From: Luteococcus sanguinis
GTDB taxonomy: Bacteria; Actinomycetota; Actinomycetes; Propionibacteriales; Propionibacteriaceae
Length of the DNA stretch: 64,000 nucleotides
Reading direction: 5' to 3'
NCBI RefSeq assembly: GCF_039527675.1
Contig: NZ_BAAAKI010000016.1
Location: forward strand, 79,805-143,804
Part shown: positions 1-8,928 of the stretch, piece by piece
How the letters are laid out: every line of letters starts with the position of its first letter
Position numbering within the stretch: the stretch's first letter is position 1
Position numbers and translations under genes: made by a program
The notes under the pieces: model-generated
What the model was told of the DNA's origin: nothing
Seen by the model: only the letters and a program-made list of their open reading frames with translations
The model's database searches: none

Positions 1-43
1 ACTGAGAAAAACCGAAGAATGGACTTCGGGCTGCAGCCAGAGC

Positions 44-727
44 TCACGCGACGTCCCCAGCATCTGATGTGTGGGCACGAATTCGCGCGATCGCACGGCG
101 ACACCTGTCTCGAACTGCGTCGCCACTGAGACCACGCATCCCACCCGCTTGGGTGCTCGTGATCCCCAGCACGTACACATCGCGTAGTAGTTCGACGGTG
201 TAGGCGTCGACGATTCCCACCCGGAAGGCGTCCGCGAGGAGATCCTCCGCGTGCGCGTCATGGTCGCCGGTCGCTGTTCGCAGGTGCCTCTCGTCGTGCG
301 CGAGCGACTCCAGGCCAGCCATCGGTAGCTGCCGCCGATGGTCCAGCTCGGTAGCCGCGTGCCGACGGCAGGCGCGGGCGAGGTTCTCCAGCACATTCCC
401 GGTCGAGCAAGGGCGGTGGCGCAGGACCCTTTCCCAGACCATTCCGAGGTGGTCGCCGACCTGTTCGCCTCGGCGCAGGGTCAGGCCCAGCTGGGGCAGC
501 AAGGCCTGCAGCACCACGCGGGCCGCCGCGACGTCCCCGTGCCGGGCCAGACCGAGCAGGCGCAACGCCAGCAGGTCGTCCCCGCTCTCCAATCGCCCCA
601 GGCAGACGACCGGCGTGCCCACCTCGGCACACCAGCAGTTCTCCGCCACCTGGCACCAGCACTCGAGCTCGCCGGCCTGCTCGATCGCCGTCCATTCACG
701 CGCCAACCGCGCCTGCACCACGTCCAT
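44..727 (-). CDS. sigma-70-like helix-turn-helix protein (hypothetical)
   Basis: A 227-residue protein with no signal peptide or membrane segment. The last third (about residues 160-220) reads like a sigma region-4 helix-turn-helix: a leucine-rich helix, then a GLSGDAVRDRCRRAIARIR recognition-type helix. The N-terminal part (about 45-130) is helical and resembles the front half of actinobacterial sigma-like orphan proteins. No sigma region 2 core-binding motif is obvious, so it may be a DNA-binding protein rather than a working sigma factor. The gene stands alone; directly upstream are two GTGTTGTCC direct repeats that could be its operator. Family assignment is from general resemblance only. 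Confidence 0.55.
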   Translation of the reverse strand: MDVVQARLAREWTAIEQAGELECWCQVAENCWCAEVGTPVVCLGRLESGDDLLALRLLGLARHGDVAAARVVLQALLPQLGLTLRRGEQVGDHLGMVWERVLRHRPCSTGNVLENLARACRRHAATELDHRRQLPMAGLESLAHDERHLRTATGDHDAHAEDLLADAFRVGIVDAYTVELLRDVYVLGITSTQAGGMRGLSGDAVRDRCRRAIARIRAHTSDAGDVA

Positions 728-747
728 GGCCCCACTCCATCGAGCAG

Positions 748-768
748 GTGTTGTCCAAAGTGTTGTCC
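748..768 (-). promoter_or_regulatory. direct repeats upstream of the sigma-like gene
   Basis: GTGTTGTCC occurs twice (748-756 and 760-768), 12 bp apart, about 20 bp upstream of the ATG of the sigma-like gene. Spacing and position suit a regulator site or an overlapping promoter. No regulator is identified. Confidence 0.35.
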
Positions 769-787
769 GGACGCTCTCGGCTGTCGA

Positions 788-849
788 CCCCTCGACAAGT
801 TCGGGGAACGGGAAGGGATCGCTCGGGGAGCGTCGTCGGCTCGGGGGGG
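788..849. repeat. dispersed CTCGACAAGCTCGGGGAACG-type repeat, copy A
   Basis: The core CCCTCGACAAGTTCGGGGAA is followed by degenerate units containing GCTCGGGGAGCG and GGCTCGGGG. It belongs to the same family as the copies at 11729-11835, 29950-30056, 38721-38767, 46632-46655 and 56423-56672. It lies between the sigma-like gene and the end of the ABC permease gene, beside a terminator. Confidence 0.8.
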
Positions 850-858
850 GGCACAGAC

Positions 859-888
859 GGTGCCCACCCCCGAGTGGGGGTGGGCACC
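859..888 (-). terminator. hairpin terminator of the FtsX/ABC operon
   Basis: A perfect 13-bp inverted repeat (GGTGCCCACCCCC / GGGGGTGGGCACC) with a 4-nt GAGT loop lies 29 bp beyond the stop of the permease gene. There is no clear U tract, as is common in high-GC actinobacteria. Confidence 0.75.
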
Positions 889-916
889 TCGTTGCGGGGG
901 ATTCCCAGGGCGGTGG

Positions 917-3436
917 TCAGGCCTCTGCGAGCGCCTCGGTGGGCGTCGCGTTGGCGGCGCGGCGTCCCGGCATCAGTGAGGCCAGGGCAGCGGCGACCAC
1001 GGCGATCAGCACCATCCCGGTCGTCTGTACCCAGTTGATCGCAAACATCGGGCCGGAGGCGATGCCGGCCTGCTTCAGCACTGCCGAGACGCCCAGCCAG
1101 CCGAAGAAGGATCCGGCGAGCACGCCCACGATGACACCGGCCAGGGCCAGCATCAGCGCCTCGATCAGCAGCATCCAGCGCAGCGAGGTCTTCTGCATGC
1201 CGAGCGCACGCAGCAGGGCCGATTCACGCGCCCGCTCGATCACCGACAGGCCCAGGGTGTTGCCGACGCCGATCAGGGCGATCAGCACGGCCACCCCCAG
1301 CAGGGCTGTGGTGACCATCAGCAGGATGTTCAGCACCTGCTTGATCATGGAGCTCATGATCGCGGAGCCGTCGACATTGATGCCGGTGTTGGACGCCTGC
1401 AACTGCTGCAGTTCCATCATGTTGCCGCCGAACTGTTCCATGTCCTTGATCTGCACCCAGTAGCCCTGCAGCGCCGGCTTCGCGACGAGCTTGGTCAGGG
1501 TCGCCTGATTGACCATGTACTGGTCGTAGCCCAGTGCATTGGTCTTGATCGGCTTCAGGGTCACATCCTTGCCCCCCAGACCCTTGAGCGTGATCGCGTC
1601 GGTGCCGTTGTCGGCGCCGGTGAGCACCTGACCGTCGGTGATGGTGGGCAGCTTGCCCATCTGGTCGGCGGCCGGGTCCTTGAGCAGAACCAGGTTGCGC
1701 TGGTCGAAGTCACCTTCGACGAAACCACCGGTCAGCTTCACCCGGTCGGCCACATTGCCCATCGCGTCGACCTTCGCGGCCACGGCGGTGGGCAGCGAAT
1801 TCAGGGGCTTGGCCTCGCCGTCCGCGCTCCAGGCATAGGCCGAGGTGGCGACGCTCAGGTCGATCGGGAAGGTGCGCTCGATCTCGGTCAGGGCTGTCTT
1901 CTCGGCGGTCGCGGTGCCGACCTGGAGGGTGACGATCAAGCCGATCGCCAGCATCAGGGCCGTGGCCGTGGCCGCGGCTCGGCGTGGATTGCGCACGGAG
2001 TTGCCGGCCGCAAGCTTGGCCGTCGGACCGAAGCCGAAGACCTTGCCCATCACCTTGAGCAGGGTGGGGATGAACAGTTCCGCACCCGCCAGGATGCCGA
2101 CGCTGAGCAGCATCGCGCCCAGCACCGCGCTGGCCACGGGGCCCGTCGCGACGTTGCCCGACGAGATGGCCTCGCTCGACATCGTCAGTGCGCGGGCGGC
2201 CAGGGCGCCGCCAGTCAGCACCAGCAGGCCGCAGACCACAGCCCGGATGATGGACGCCTTGCGCACCTGCTCGCTCGTGGCGACCGGCTGCAGTGCCTCC
2301 AGCGGGGCCACCCTGGTGGCACGCAGCGAGGGCAGCATGCCGGCCAGCACCGTCAGCACGACGCCGACGGCGAACTCGATCGCCAGCTCTCGCCAAGGGA
2401 TCGTCAGGCCGAAGTACAGGGCCTTGGTGTAGGCGGCACCCAAGGTGCCGATCCCCAGACCCAGCAGGACGCCGAGCGCCGAGCCGAGCGCACCGATGAT
2501 GACCGCCTCGGCGAGGAACTGGCGTCGCACCTGCGACCCCGAGGCGCCGACGGCGCGCAGCAGGCCGATCTGGCGGCGACGTTGCGCCAGCAGGATGGTG
2601 AACGTGTTGGCGATGATGATCATGCCGACCAGGGCCGCGATGCCGGAGAAGACCAGCAGCATGTACTTGATGACGTCGAACTCTCCGGTCATGCCCTGTG
2701 CGGCCGACTTGCGGATGTCGGCCCCCGCGCCGACCTCGAGTGGGGTGTTGCCGTCGGCGTCCTTGACGTCGGGGTCGATGAGCAGCGGTGCGATGGCGGC
2801 GTGGATCTTCATCGCGATGGCGGCATTGTCAGCGCCCTGGCCGGTGGCGACGGCCCACGTCCCGATCGGGGAGGAAACCATCTTCTCCACGATCGCGCGA
2901 TCCAGGTAGCCGGTCTTGAAGGCCAGGCTGGGGGCGTCGTTGGTGATGCCCGAGACCGTCAGCTTCTTGTCCTCGAGGTTGACGGTGTCACCCACCGCCA
3001 CCTTGAGCTTGTCCGCGACCTGGTTGCTCAGGGCAACCTGGTTGGGGCCCTTGGGCCACTCGCCCGAGGAGAGGTCGGCCCAGCGGAAGCGCTCGCCGGG
3101 GGCGCCGTAGAGATACAGCTGGGACGACTCGGTGTCGGTGGTCAGCACCCCGAAGGTGTTGATGACCTGCTCGGCGTCCTCGACGCCAGGCACCGCCTTG
3201 ATCTTGGCGGTGATGGCATCGCCGGTGGCCTTCTCGTCCTTGGGAGCGGCGTTGTTGGAGACGGCGATGTCGGCCGTCGACAGGCCGATCGAGCTCATCT
3301 TGCCGATCGCATCCCCTTGGGTGGTGATGAAGGTCGACACCCCGGACATGAAGCCGACGCTGATCGCGATGGCGATCAAGGTGGCGATGATGCGCCCGGG
3401 GTGGAAGCGCACCTCATTGATGGCGTTGCGGAACAT
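917..3436 (-). CDS. ABC transporter permease, MacB/FtsX type
   Basis: An 839-residue integral membrane protein with the duplicated FtsX layout. There is a first transmembrane helix at about residues 15-37, a large extracytoplasmic MacB-like domain, and a three-helix FtsX block near 260-380 with an LLAQRRRQIGLLRAVGAS motif. A second extracytoplasmic domain follows, then a second FtsX block near 690-835 with the matching VIERARESALLRALGM motif. Such permeases pair with one ATPase and act as mechanotransmission exporters or peptide-resistance pumps rather than classical importers. It overlaps the upstream ATPase gene by 1 bp, so the two are co-translated. The substrate cannot be read from sequence. 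Confidence 0.9.
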   Translation of the reverse strand: MFRNAINEVRFHPGRIIATLIAIAISVGFMSGVSTFITTQGDAIGKMSSIGLSTADIAVSNNAAPKDEKATGDAITAKIKAVPGVEDAEQVINTFGVLTTDTESSQLYLYGAPGERFRWADLSSGEWPKGPNQVALSNQVADKLKVAVGDTVNLEDKKLTVSGITNDAPSLAFKTGYLDRAIVEKMVSSPIGTWAVATGQGADNAAIAMKIHAAIAPLLIDPDVKDADGNTPLEVGAGADIRKSAAQGMTGEFDVIKYMLLVFSGIAALVGMIIIANTFTILLAQRRRQIGLLRAVGASGSQVRRQFLAEAVIIGALGSALGVLLGLGIGTLGAAYTKALYFGLTIPWRELAIEFAVGVVLTVLAGMLPSLRATRVAPLEALQPVATSEQVRKASIIRAVVCGLLVLTGGALAARALTMSSEAISSGNVATGPVASAVLGAMLLSVGILAGAELFIPTLLKVMGKVFGFGPTAKLAAGNSVRNPRRAAATATALMLAIGLIVTLQVGTATAEKTALTEIERTFPIDLSVATSAYAWSADGEAKPLNSLPTAVAAKVDAMGNVADRVKLTGGFVEGDFDQRNLVLLKDPAADQMGKLPTITDGQVLTGADNGTDAITLKGLGGKDVTLKPIKTNALGYDQYMVNQATLTKLVAKPALQGYWVQIKDMEQFGGNMMELQQLQASNTGINVDGSAIMSSMIKQVLNILLMVTTALLGVAVLIALIGVGNTLGLSVIERARESALLRALGMQKTSLRWMLLIEALMLALAGVIVGVLAGSFFGWLGVSAVLKQAGIASGPMFAINWVQTTGMVLIAVVAAALASLMPGRRAANATPTEALAEA

Positions 3437-4206
3437 CAGGCATCAACCCGCGCCAGCTCGGTGTTCAGCAGCTCAGGGGTGGGGTGGGCGATGTCGGCGA
3501 CGATGTGCCCGTCCAGCAGGATCAGCGCCCGGTCGGCATAGGCGGCGGCCTTCGCGTCGTGGGTGACCATGATGATCGTCTGGCCCAGGTCGTCCACGCA
3601 GCGGCGCAGGTAGGTGAGCAGGCTGGTGCCGGTCTTGGAGTCCAGCGCGCCGGTCGGCTCGTCGGCGAAGATGACGTCCGGTCGGCTGATCAGCGCCCGC
3701 GCGACGGCGACGCGCTGCTGCTGGCCACCCGAAAGCTCGGACGGACGGTGCTCGAGGCGGTCGGCGAGGCCGAGGGAGTTCACCAGCTGGTCGAAGAAGG
3801 CCTGGTCGGGCTTGCGTCCGGCCAGCTCCAGCGGAAGCAGGATGTTCTGCTTCGCGGTCAGCGTCGGCAACAGGTTGAAGCTCTGGAAGACGAAGCCGAC
3901 GCGGTCGCGACGGGCCTTGGTGAGGTCCTTGTCGTTGAGGGAGGTCAGCTCCTGACCGCCCAGCATCACGCGCCCTGAGGTGATCCGGTCCAAGCCGGCC
4001 AGGCAGTGCATCAGGGTGGACTTGCCGGAGCCCGAAGGCCCCATGATCGCGCTGAACGAGCCGCGATCGAAGGCGACGTTGACCTTGTCCAGCGCGACGA
4101 CCTGGGTCTTGTCCGAGCCGTAGACCTTGGTCAGGTCCATGGTTGCGGCGACGACGTCACCGGCTGCTGGAGTGGGTTGGGGAAGGGTTTGGTGCTGCAC
4201 CGACAT
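3436..4206 (-). CDS. ABC transporter ATP-binding protein, MacB/LolD type
   Basis: A 256-residue ATPase with complete motifs: Walker A GPSGSGKST (about 56-64), Q-loop in GFVFQSFNLLP, signature LSGGQQQR (about 158-165), Walker B VIFADEP with the catalytic Glu, and the switch His in VTHDAKAAAYADR. The signature and the short length match the MacB/LolD group that drives FtsX-type permeases. It is first in a two-gene operon with the permease (1-bp overlap). The ATG is preceded by a GAGAGG ribosome site. Confidence 0.93.
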   Translation of the reverse strand: MSVQHQTLPQPTPAAGDVVAATMDLTKVYGSDKTQVVALDKVNVAFDRGSFSAIMGPSGSGKSTLMHCLAGLDRITSGRVMLGGQELTSLNDKDLTKARRDRVGFVFQSFNLLPTLTAKQNILLPLELAGRKPDQAFFDQLVNSLGLADRLEHRPSELSGGQQQRVAVARALISRPDVIFADEPTGALDSKTGTSLLTYLRRCVDDLGQTIIMVTHDAKAAAYADRALILLDGHIVADIAHPTPELLNTELARVDA

Positions 4207-4221
4207 GGCGGCCTCTCGTGG

Positions 4222-4277
4222 TCATGCATCGTCTTTCATGCATTGAAGTGGGTGAACTCGAAAGTGGGTGAACTCGA
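4222..4277 (-). promoter_or_regulatory. promoter and tandem operator of the ABC export operon
   Basis: On the minus strand TTCACC (4256-4251) and GACGAT (4233-4228) form a -35/-10 pair with a 17-bp spacer. The -35 lies in the first of two exact tandem 16-bp repeats, AAGTGGGTGAACTCGA (4246-4261 and 4262-4277). TCATGCAT also occurs twice (4222-4229, 4236-4243) around the -10. A regulator binding tandem sites over the -35 is likely, but no dedicated regulator gene is adjacent. The rest of 4207-4415 shows nothing else. Confidence 0.5.
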
Positions 4278-4415
4278 GGGGCCCATCCGGCCCCGGCGGC
4301 TTCAATCTATGTGGGCGTGGGTTCGCCGCACCTCGCTCGCGGGGATGATCTGGACGTTCGGCCACGTCATACCCGGGTAGGAGAGGGTCTGTCCCACGTC
4401 GCTGCCCGAAGGCGG

Positions 4416-6347
4416 TCAGTCGGTGGAATGACCGTCGAGTGCTCGTGCGATGACGACGGACGAGGTGGCGGCCCAGGCCTGGGGATGGCAGGACGCGGGG
4501 TAGGGCTGGGGCGGGAAGGCCTCGTCGGCCGGCAAGCCGCTGAAGAGCTCGGGCAGGCGCATCCCGAATCCCTCGGCAGCGCGCAGCAGTTCGCTCGCCA
4601 GCTCGGCGGCCTCGTCGACGAACCCCTCGCGGAGCATCCCGTCCACGATGAAGGCGGTGTCGTGGGCCCACACCGAACCGACGTGGTAGCCCAGCGGCCA
4701 GTAGCCGGCATTGGTCGTCGAGAGCGTGCGGATGCCGTGGCCGGAGCGCATCGTGGGGTCCATCAGGCGGCGGACCACGGTTGCGGCCTCATCGTGGGTG
4801 AGGATGCCGGTGCCGAGCAGGTGACCCATGTTGGAGGCGACCCCGTCGACCTGCTGCTTGGCGCCGTCCAGCGCCAGCACCGGGTAGCGGCCCAGCTCAT
4901 CCCTCGTCCAGAAGCTCTCGCGGAAGCGGTCGGCCAGCACGGACGCCTGCTCGCGGCAGCGCGTCGCCAGCGCAGCGTCATCGCTCCCGGCCAGCCCGTC
5001 GACCAGGTCGGCGCCCAGGACGAGTGCGGCGTGCGCATAGCCCTGCACCTCGCACAGCGCGACCGGGGCGCTCGCCAGCGACCCGTCCGCGAAGCGCACC
5101 GAGTCGCCGGAGTCCTTCCAGCCCTGGTTTGCCAGGCCGTGGCCGGTCTCGTCCACGTACTCCAGGAAGGCATCGCCGTCGGCGTCCGCATGGTCGAGCA
5201 GCCAGCCGAGCGCGGCGCGCAACGGTTCGGCCAGCTCGGCGGCCACGTCGGTACGGCCGGTCGCTGCCACGTCGGCCAGCAGCATCACCCACAGCGGGGT
5301 CGCGTCGATCGTCCCGTAGTAGATCGGCGGCAGGCTGATCGCCGAGCCGGCCGGGTCCTGGCCCTGGTGCGAGACGTCCAGCTCCAGGGTCTGCTTGCGC
5401 ACCTCGTGCAGGATCTTGCCCGGCTGCTCGGCCGATTCGCGGTCGATCGTTCTGCCCTGCAGCGCGGCCAAGGTGCGCAGCGTCCCGATCGCGATGGACG
5501 CGTCATGGGTGACCAGGTTGCGCGCGGCGATCAGGGAGTCGCGCCCGAACAGCGTGAAGTACCAAGGTGCGCCGGCTGCGAGGAAGGGGTCGGAGGAACC
5601 GGGACGACGCATCCGCAGGCCGTTGATGTCGCGGAAGGAGGTGTCCAGCAGCTGCCGCACCCGCGGGTCGGTGCTGGTGGGGGCGAGCAGCGGCGCCGAG
5701 TCGTCGGCGACGAAGGGCAGTGAGGCATCGGAGACCTCGAGGGCCCAGCCGACCTCGCGCTCGTCCCGCGCGGCCATCGGGACGGTCCAGGAGAGCTCGA
5801 CCACGCCGTCGGCGGACGAGTGCAGCGTCCCACCCTGGACGGTGAGCCGGCAGCGGGTGCCCTCGTCGCGCCAACCCCACGTCAGTTCCTCGGCATGGTT
5901 CGCAACGGGAACCGATGCCGCAGGGCCCTGTTCCCCACCCTTGAGCGACATCATCGACGTCGAGTCGGCGCGCAGGGTCGCGCGCAACTCGACGACCTGC
6001 TCGCTGGTCGCGGCGGTGGTCAGCACCAGGCGTTCCCGGACCCTCGTCGTGGTCACCTCGCGGTGCCGGGTGAGGACGAGTGCCGGGTCGACCCCGAGCT
6101 CGGGAGTGCGCAACACATGGCCGTACGTCGCCGAACCACCGCCGGGCTCGCTGGTGTTGACGTGCTCCATCTCGTGGCTGGTGCAACCCAGCACCATCGC
6201 CGACAGCACCCGTTCGTCACCGCAGTGGACGCCGTCGATCCCGCCGTGCGGGGCGCTGGCATCGGCCTGGCCGTCGAGCTGTGACCAGGCCTGCAAGGGC
6301 GCGGCGACGAGCGCCGATCGGCCGGACAGGAAGGGCTGGTTGACCAT
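4416..6347 (-). CDS. glycogen-debranching-like enzyme (GDE N-terminal domain plus six-hairpin glucosidase fold)
   Basis: A 643-residue cytoplasmic protein. Residues about 1-200 match the glycogen-debranching N-terminal beta domain; residues about 230-640 form an (alpha/alpha)6 toroid with the FGRDSLIAARN motif and a late acidic region (SVWAHDTAFIVDGM). Proteins of this type are annotated as amylo-alpha-1,6-glucosidases or related glycoside hydrolases acting on branched glucans or oligosaccharides. The gene is transcribed divergently from the LacI regulator and sugar ABC importer, so it probably processes the imported sugar. The length is normal for the family. The exact linkage specificity is not visible. 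Confidence 0.8.
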   Translation of the reverse strand: MVNQPFLSGRSALVAAPLQAWSQLDGQADASAPHGGIDGVHCGDERVLSAMVLGCTSHEMEHVNTSEPGGGSATYGHVLRTPELGVDPALVLTRHREVTTTRVRERLVLTTAATSEQVVELRATLRADSTSMMSLKGGEQGPAASVPVANHAEELTWGWRDEGTRCRLTVQGGTLHSSADGVVELSWTVPMAARDEREVGWALEVSDASLPFVADDSAPLLAPTSTDPRVRQLLDTSFRDINGLRMRRPGSSDPFLAAGAPWYFTLFGRDSLIAARNLVTHDASIAIGTLRTLAALQGRTIDRESAEQPGKILHEVRKQTLELDVSHQGQDPAGSAISLPPIYYGTIDATPLWVMLLADVAATGRTDVAAELAEPLRAALGWLLDHADADGDAFLEYVDETGHGLANQGWKDSGDSVRFADGSLASAPVALCEVQGYAHAALVLGADLVDGLAGSDDAALATRCREQASVLADRFRESFWTRDELGRYPVLALDGAKQQVDGVASNMGHLLGTGILTHDEAATVVRRLMDPTMRSGHGIRTLSTTNAGYWPLGYHVGSVWAHDTAFIVDGMLREGFVDEAAELASELLRAAEGFGMRLPELFSGLPADEAFPPQPYPASCHPQAWAATSSVVIARALDGHSTD

Positions 6348-6423
6348 GTGGGGAGCCTTCGTGGGTCAGCTGGGGACAAAGGGTTGAGAGCGTCCATTGT
6401 TGCAGGGCTGGGCGTCGAAACCC

Positions 6424-6531
6424 TTGACAGGGGGGCGGGTGCGCGTGACGATGACAGCACTGTGGATCGTTCAAAGGCGCTCGCTATGGCCTTGGTGACG
6501 ATCATGGCATGCGGCCGGTGCTGACACCGGC
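6424..6531 (+). promoter_or_regulatory. divergent promoter region with LacI-type operator candidate
   Basis: TTGACA (6424-6429) and GACGAT (6447-6452), with a 17-bp spacer, form a rightward promoter. GCCGGTG-CTGA-CACCGGC (6514-6531) is a perfect 7-bp inverted repeat just upstream of the lacI-type start and suits an autoregulatory operator. The 208-bp interval also serves the debranching gene on the other strand. Confidence 0.5.
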
Positions 6532-6555
6532 ACTTTCGTCACATGGAGGTGATGA

Positions 6556-7590
6556 ATGACCCGCCCCACGCTGGTCAGCCTGGCCAACGAGCTCGGCGTG
6601 TCCCGCCAGACCGTGTCCAATGTGATCAACGCCCCGCACCTGGTCAGGCCCGAGACGCGCGAACGCGTCCAGAAGGCGATCACGGAATCGGGCTACCGTC
6701 CCAATGTCGCCGCGCAGGCCCTGCGCAACCAGCGGTCACGGACGATCGGGATGCGCATCCTGCCTGCCTCGGACGGCATCAACGGCGCCATCATGGACCG
6801 TTTCCTGCACCACCTCGTGGCGGAGTGCCAGGAGCTCGGCTACAACCTGATGCTGTTCACCGCGACGGACGAACGCGACGAGGTCGCCCAGGCCCGTGAG
6901 CTGTTCGAGCGGGGGTCCATCGACGGGGCCGTGCTGACCGGCACCCACGCCGACGACCGTCGTCCGGCCGAGCTGGCCGAGCTCGGTATTCCCTGCGCCG
7001 CCTTCGGACGTCCATGGGGCAAGGTCGAGCAGGCCGACCACATCTGGGTCGACGTGGACGGACGCGCCGGCACCCGCGCGGCCACTCGGCACCTGCTCTC
7101 GCTCGGCCACACCCGGATCGGTTTCATCGGCTGGCCGCGTGGCTCGGAATCGGGCGACGACCGTCGCGCGGGCTGGTCCGAGGCGATGACGGAGGCCGGT
7201 ATCGAGGGTTGGGAGCAGTGGCAGGCCGACGGTGAGGACGGGACCCCGACCGGCCTGGTCTCCATGCAGCGACTGGAGGAGCTGGGCGTCGAGGGCGTCG
7301 TGTGCGCGTCCGACTCGCTCGCCCTGGGTGCCCGCGAGGCGATCCGGCGCCGGTGTACCGAGTCCCACTTCGGTGAACTGCCCGTGATCGGCTTCGACAA
7401 CACCCCGGTCGCCGCGGCGATCACCATGTCCAGCATCGCGCAGCCCGTCGAACGGTGCGCGCAGCTGCTCGCGTCCGCCCTGGTGCACGACCTCGATCCC
7501 AAGTCCCGGGGCCGGGCACTGCAACCGGACGAACGTCTGGTCGTCCCCGTCCTTGCTCCGCGCAGCATCGAGTTGCCACCCGTCCGCTGA
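6556..7590 (+). CDS. LacI-family transcriptional regulator
   Basis: A 344-residue repressor. The N-terminal LacI helix-turn-helix is clear (LANELGVSRQTVSNVIN, about residues 7-23), with the hinge near 45-58. A periplasmic-binding-like effector domain follows (about 65-335), including a RRAGWSEAM motif and GFDNTPVAAAI. A GGAGGTG ribosome site lies 6 bp before the ATG. It is divergent from the debranching enzyme and 63 bp upstream of the binding-protein gene, so it probably senses an alpha-glucoside or oligosaccharide and represses both directions. Confidence 0.93.
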   Translation: MTRPTLVSLANELGVSRQTVSNVINAPHLVRPETRERVQKAITESGYRPNVAAQALRNQRSRTIGMRILPASDGINGAIMDRFLHHLVAECQELGYNLMLFTATDERDEVAQARELFERGSIDGAVLTGTHADDRRPAELAELGIPCAAFGRPWGKVEQADHIWVDVDGRAGTRAATRHLLSLGHTRIGFIGWPRGSESGDDRRAGWSEAMTEAGIEGWEQWQADGEDGTPTGLVSMQRLEELGVEGVVCASDSLALGAREAIRRRCTESHFGELPVIGFDNTPVAAAITMSSIAQPVERCAQLLASALVHDLDPKSRGRALQPDERLVVPVLAPRSIELPPVR

Positions 7591-7653
7591 CGCTCCTGCA
7601 CCACCGCCGTCCGCTCGACCTCAACCCACCCGACCCAACCGTGAGGAACCCAG

Positions 7654-8922
7654 ATGAAGATCAAGCAGACCCTGGCCGCCGTCGCCACCCTCGGCGCGGT
7701 CGCAGCCCTCAGCGCCTGTGGCGGAGGGAGCGGTTTCGACAGCGGCTCCGGCACCGCGTCGGGTTCGGGTGCGGCCTCGGCGGCTGCCAAGGAGAGCCCG
7801 ACGACCAAGGAGGTCTCGGTGCTGATCGGTTCCTCGGGTGATGCCGAGACCAAGGCCGTCACCGACGCCGTTGCCGCCTGGTCCAAGGACTCGGGCATCA
7901 CCGCCAAGGTGGTGGTGGCCAGCGACCTGGTCCAACAGGCCACCCAGGGCTTTGCCGCCGGCACCCCCGCCGACGTCGTCTACACCTCCACCGACGCCTT
8001 CGCGGGCTGGGTCAAGGCCGGCAACCTGTACGCCTACGGCGACCAGTTGTCGAACGCCGACGACTTCTACCCCGGCCTCAAGGAGGCCTTCACCGCGTCC
8101 GACGGCAAGTTCTACTGCGCCCCGAAGGACTTTTCGACGCTGCAGCTGGTCATCAACGACAAGCTGTGGAAGGCAGCCGGCCTGACCGAGGCCGACTACC
8201 CCAAGACCTGGGACGACCTGGCCACCGTCGGCAAGAAGCTGACCCAGGGCAAGGTCAAGGGCCTCACCTTCTCCCCGGAGATCCAGCGCGTCGGCGCCTT
8301 CCTGGCGCAGGGCGGCGGCGGCCTGGTGACCGACGGCAAGGCCACGGCCAACTCGGACGCCAATGTCGAGGCCCTGACCTGGGTGAAGCAGGCGCTGACC
8401 GACGGCTGGGCGGCCACCTCCGCGGATCTCGGTGCCGGATGGGGCGGCGAGGCCTTCGGCAAGCAGCAGGCGGCCATGGTCATCGAGGGCAACTGGATCA
8501 CCGGCGCCATGCAGAGCGACTACTCCGACGTCGGTTACACCGCCGTCGAGCTTCCCGAGGGCAAGGCCAAGGGAACCCTGCAGTACACGAACTGCTGGGG
8601 CGTCACCGCCAAGTCCGACAACATCGGCGGCGCGGTCAGCCTGGTCGAGTACCTGACGACCAAGGAGCAGCAGCTCGCCTTCGCCAAGGCCTTCGGCGTG
8701 ATGCCGTCCATCCAGTCGGCCAAGAGCGAGTGGAGCGCGGCGAACCCGAAGATGGTGCCCTTCATCAACGGTGCCGACTACGCCCAGAACCTGCCCGCGC
8801 AGGTGGGTGCCGCCGACGTCATCAAGGACCTCAACGCGCAGCTCTCCCAGCTGAAGGCCAAGGACCCGAAGGTGATCCTCGACTCGGTCCAGACCAACCT
8901 CGAGCCCGTCGTCGCGGGCTGA
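7654..8922 (+). CDS. sugar ABC transporter substrate-binding lipoprotein
   Basis: A 422-residue family-1 extracellular solute-binding protein. A type II signal peptide ends in the lipobox LSAC with the lipidated Cys at residue 22, followed by a Gly/Ser-rich linker. The MalE-like body has an aromatic-rich binding region (YCAPKDFSTLQLVIND; NYWITG-type helices). It delivers sugars to the two permeases encoded 6 bp downstream. GAGGAA sits 8 bp before the ATG. No ATPase is encoded here; in actinobacteria such importers commonly share an MsiK-type ATPase. Confidence 0.92.
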   Translation: MKIKQTLAAVATLGAVAALSACGGGSGFDSGSGTASGSGAASAAAKESPTTKEVSVLIGSSGDAETKAVTDAVAAWSKDSGITAKVVVASDLVQQATQGFAAGTPADVVYTSTDAFAGWVKAGNLYAYGDQLSNADDFYPGLKEAFTASDGKFYCAPKDFSTLQLVINDKLWKAAGLTEADYPKTWDDLATVGKKLTQGKVKGLTFSPEIQRVGAFLAQGGGGLVTDGKATANSDANVEALTWVKQALTDGWAATSADLGAGWGGEAFGKQQAAMVIEGNWITGAMQSDYSDVGYTAVELPEGKAKGTLQYTNCWGVTAKSDNIGGAVSLVEYLTTKEQQLAFAKAFGVMPSIQSAKSEWSAANPKMVPFINGADYAQNLPAQVGAADVIKDLNAQLSQLKAKDPKVILDSVQTNLEPVVAG

Positions 8923-8928
8923 CCGCGC

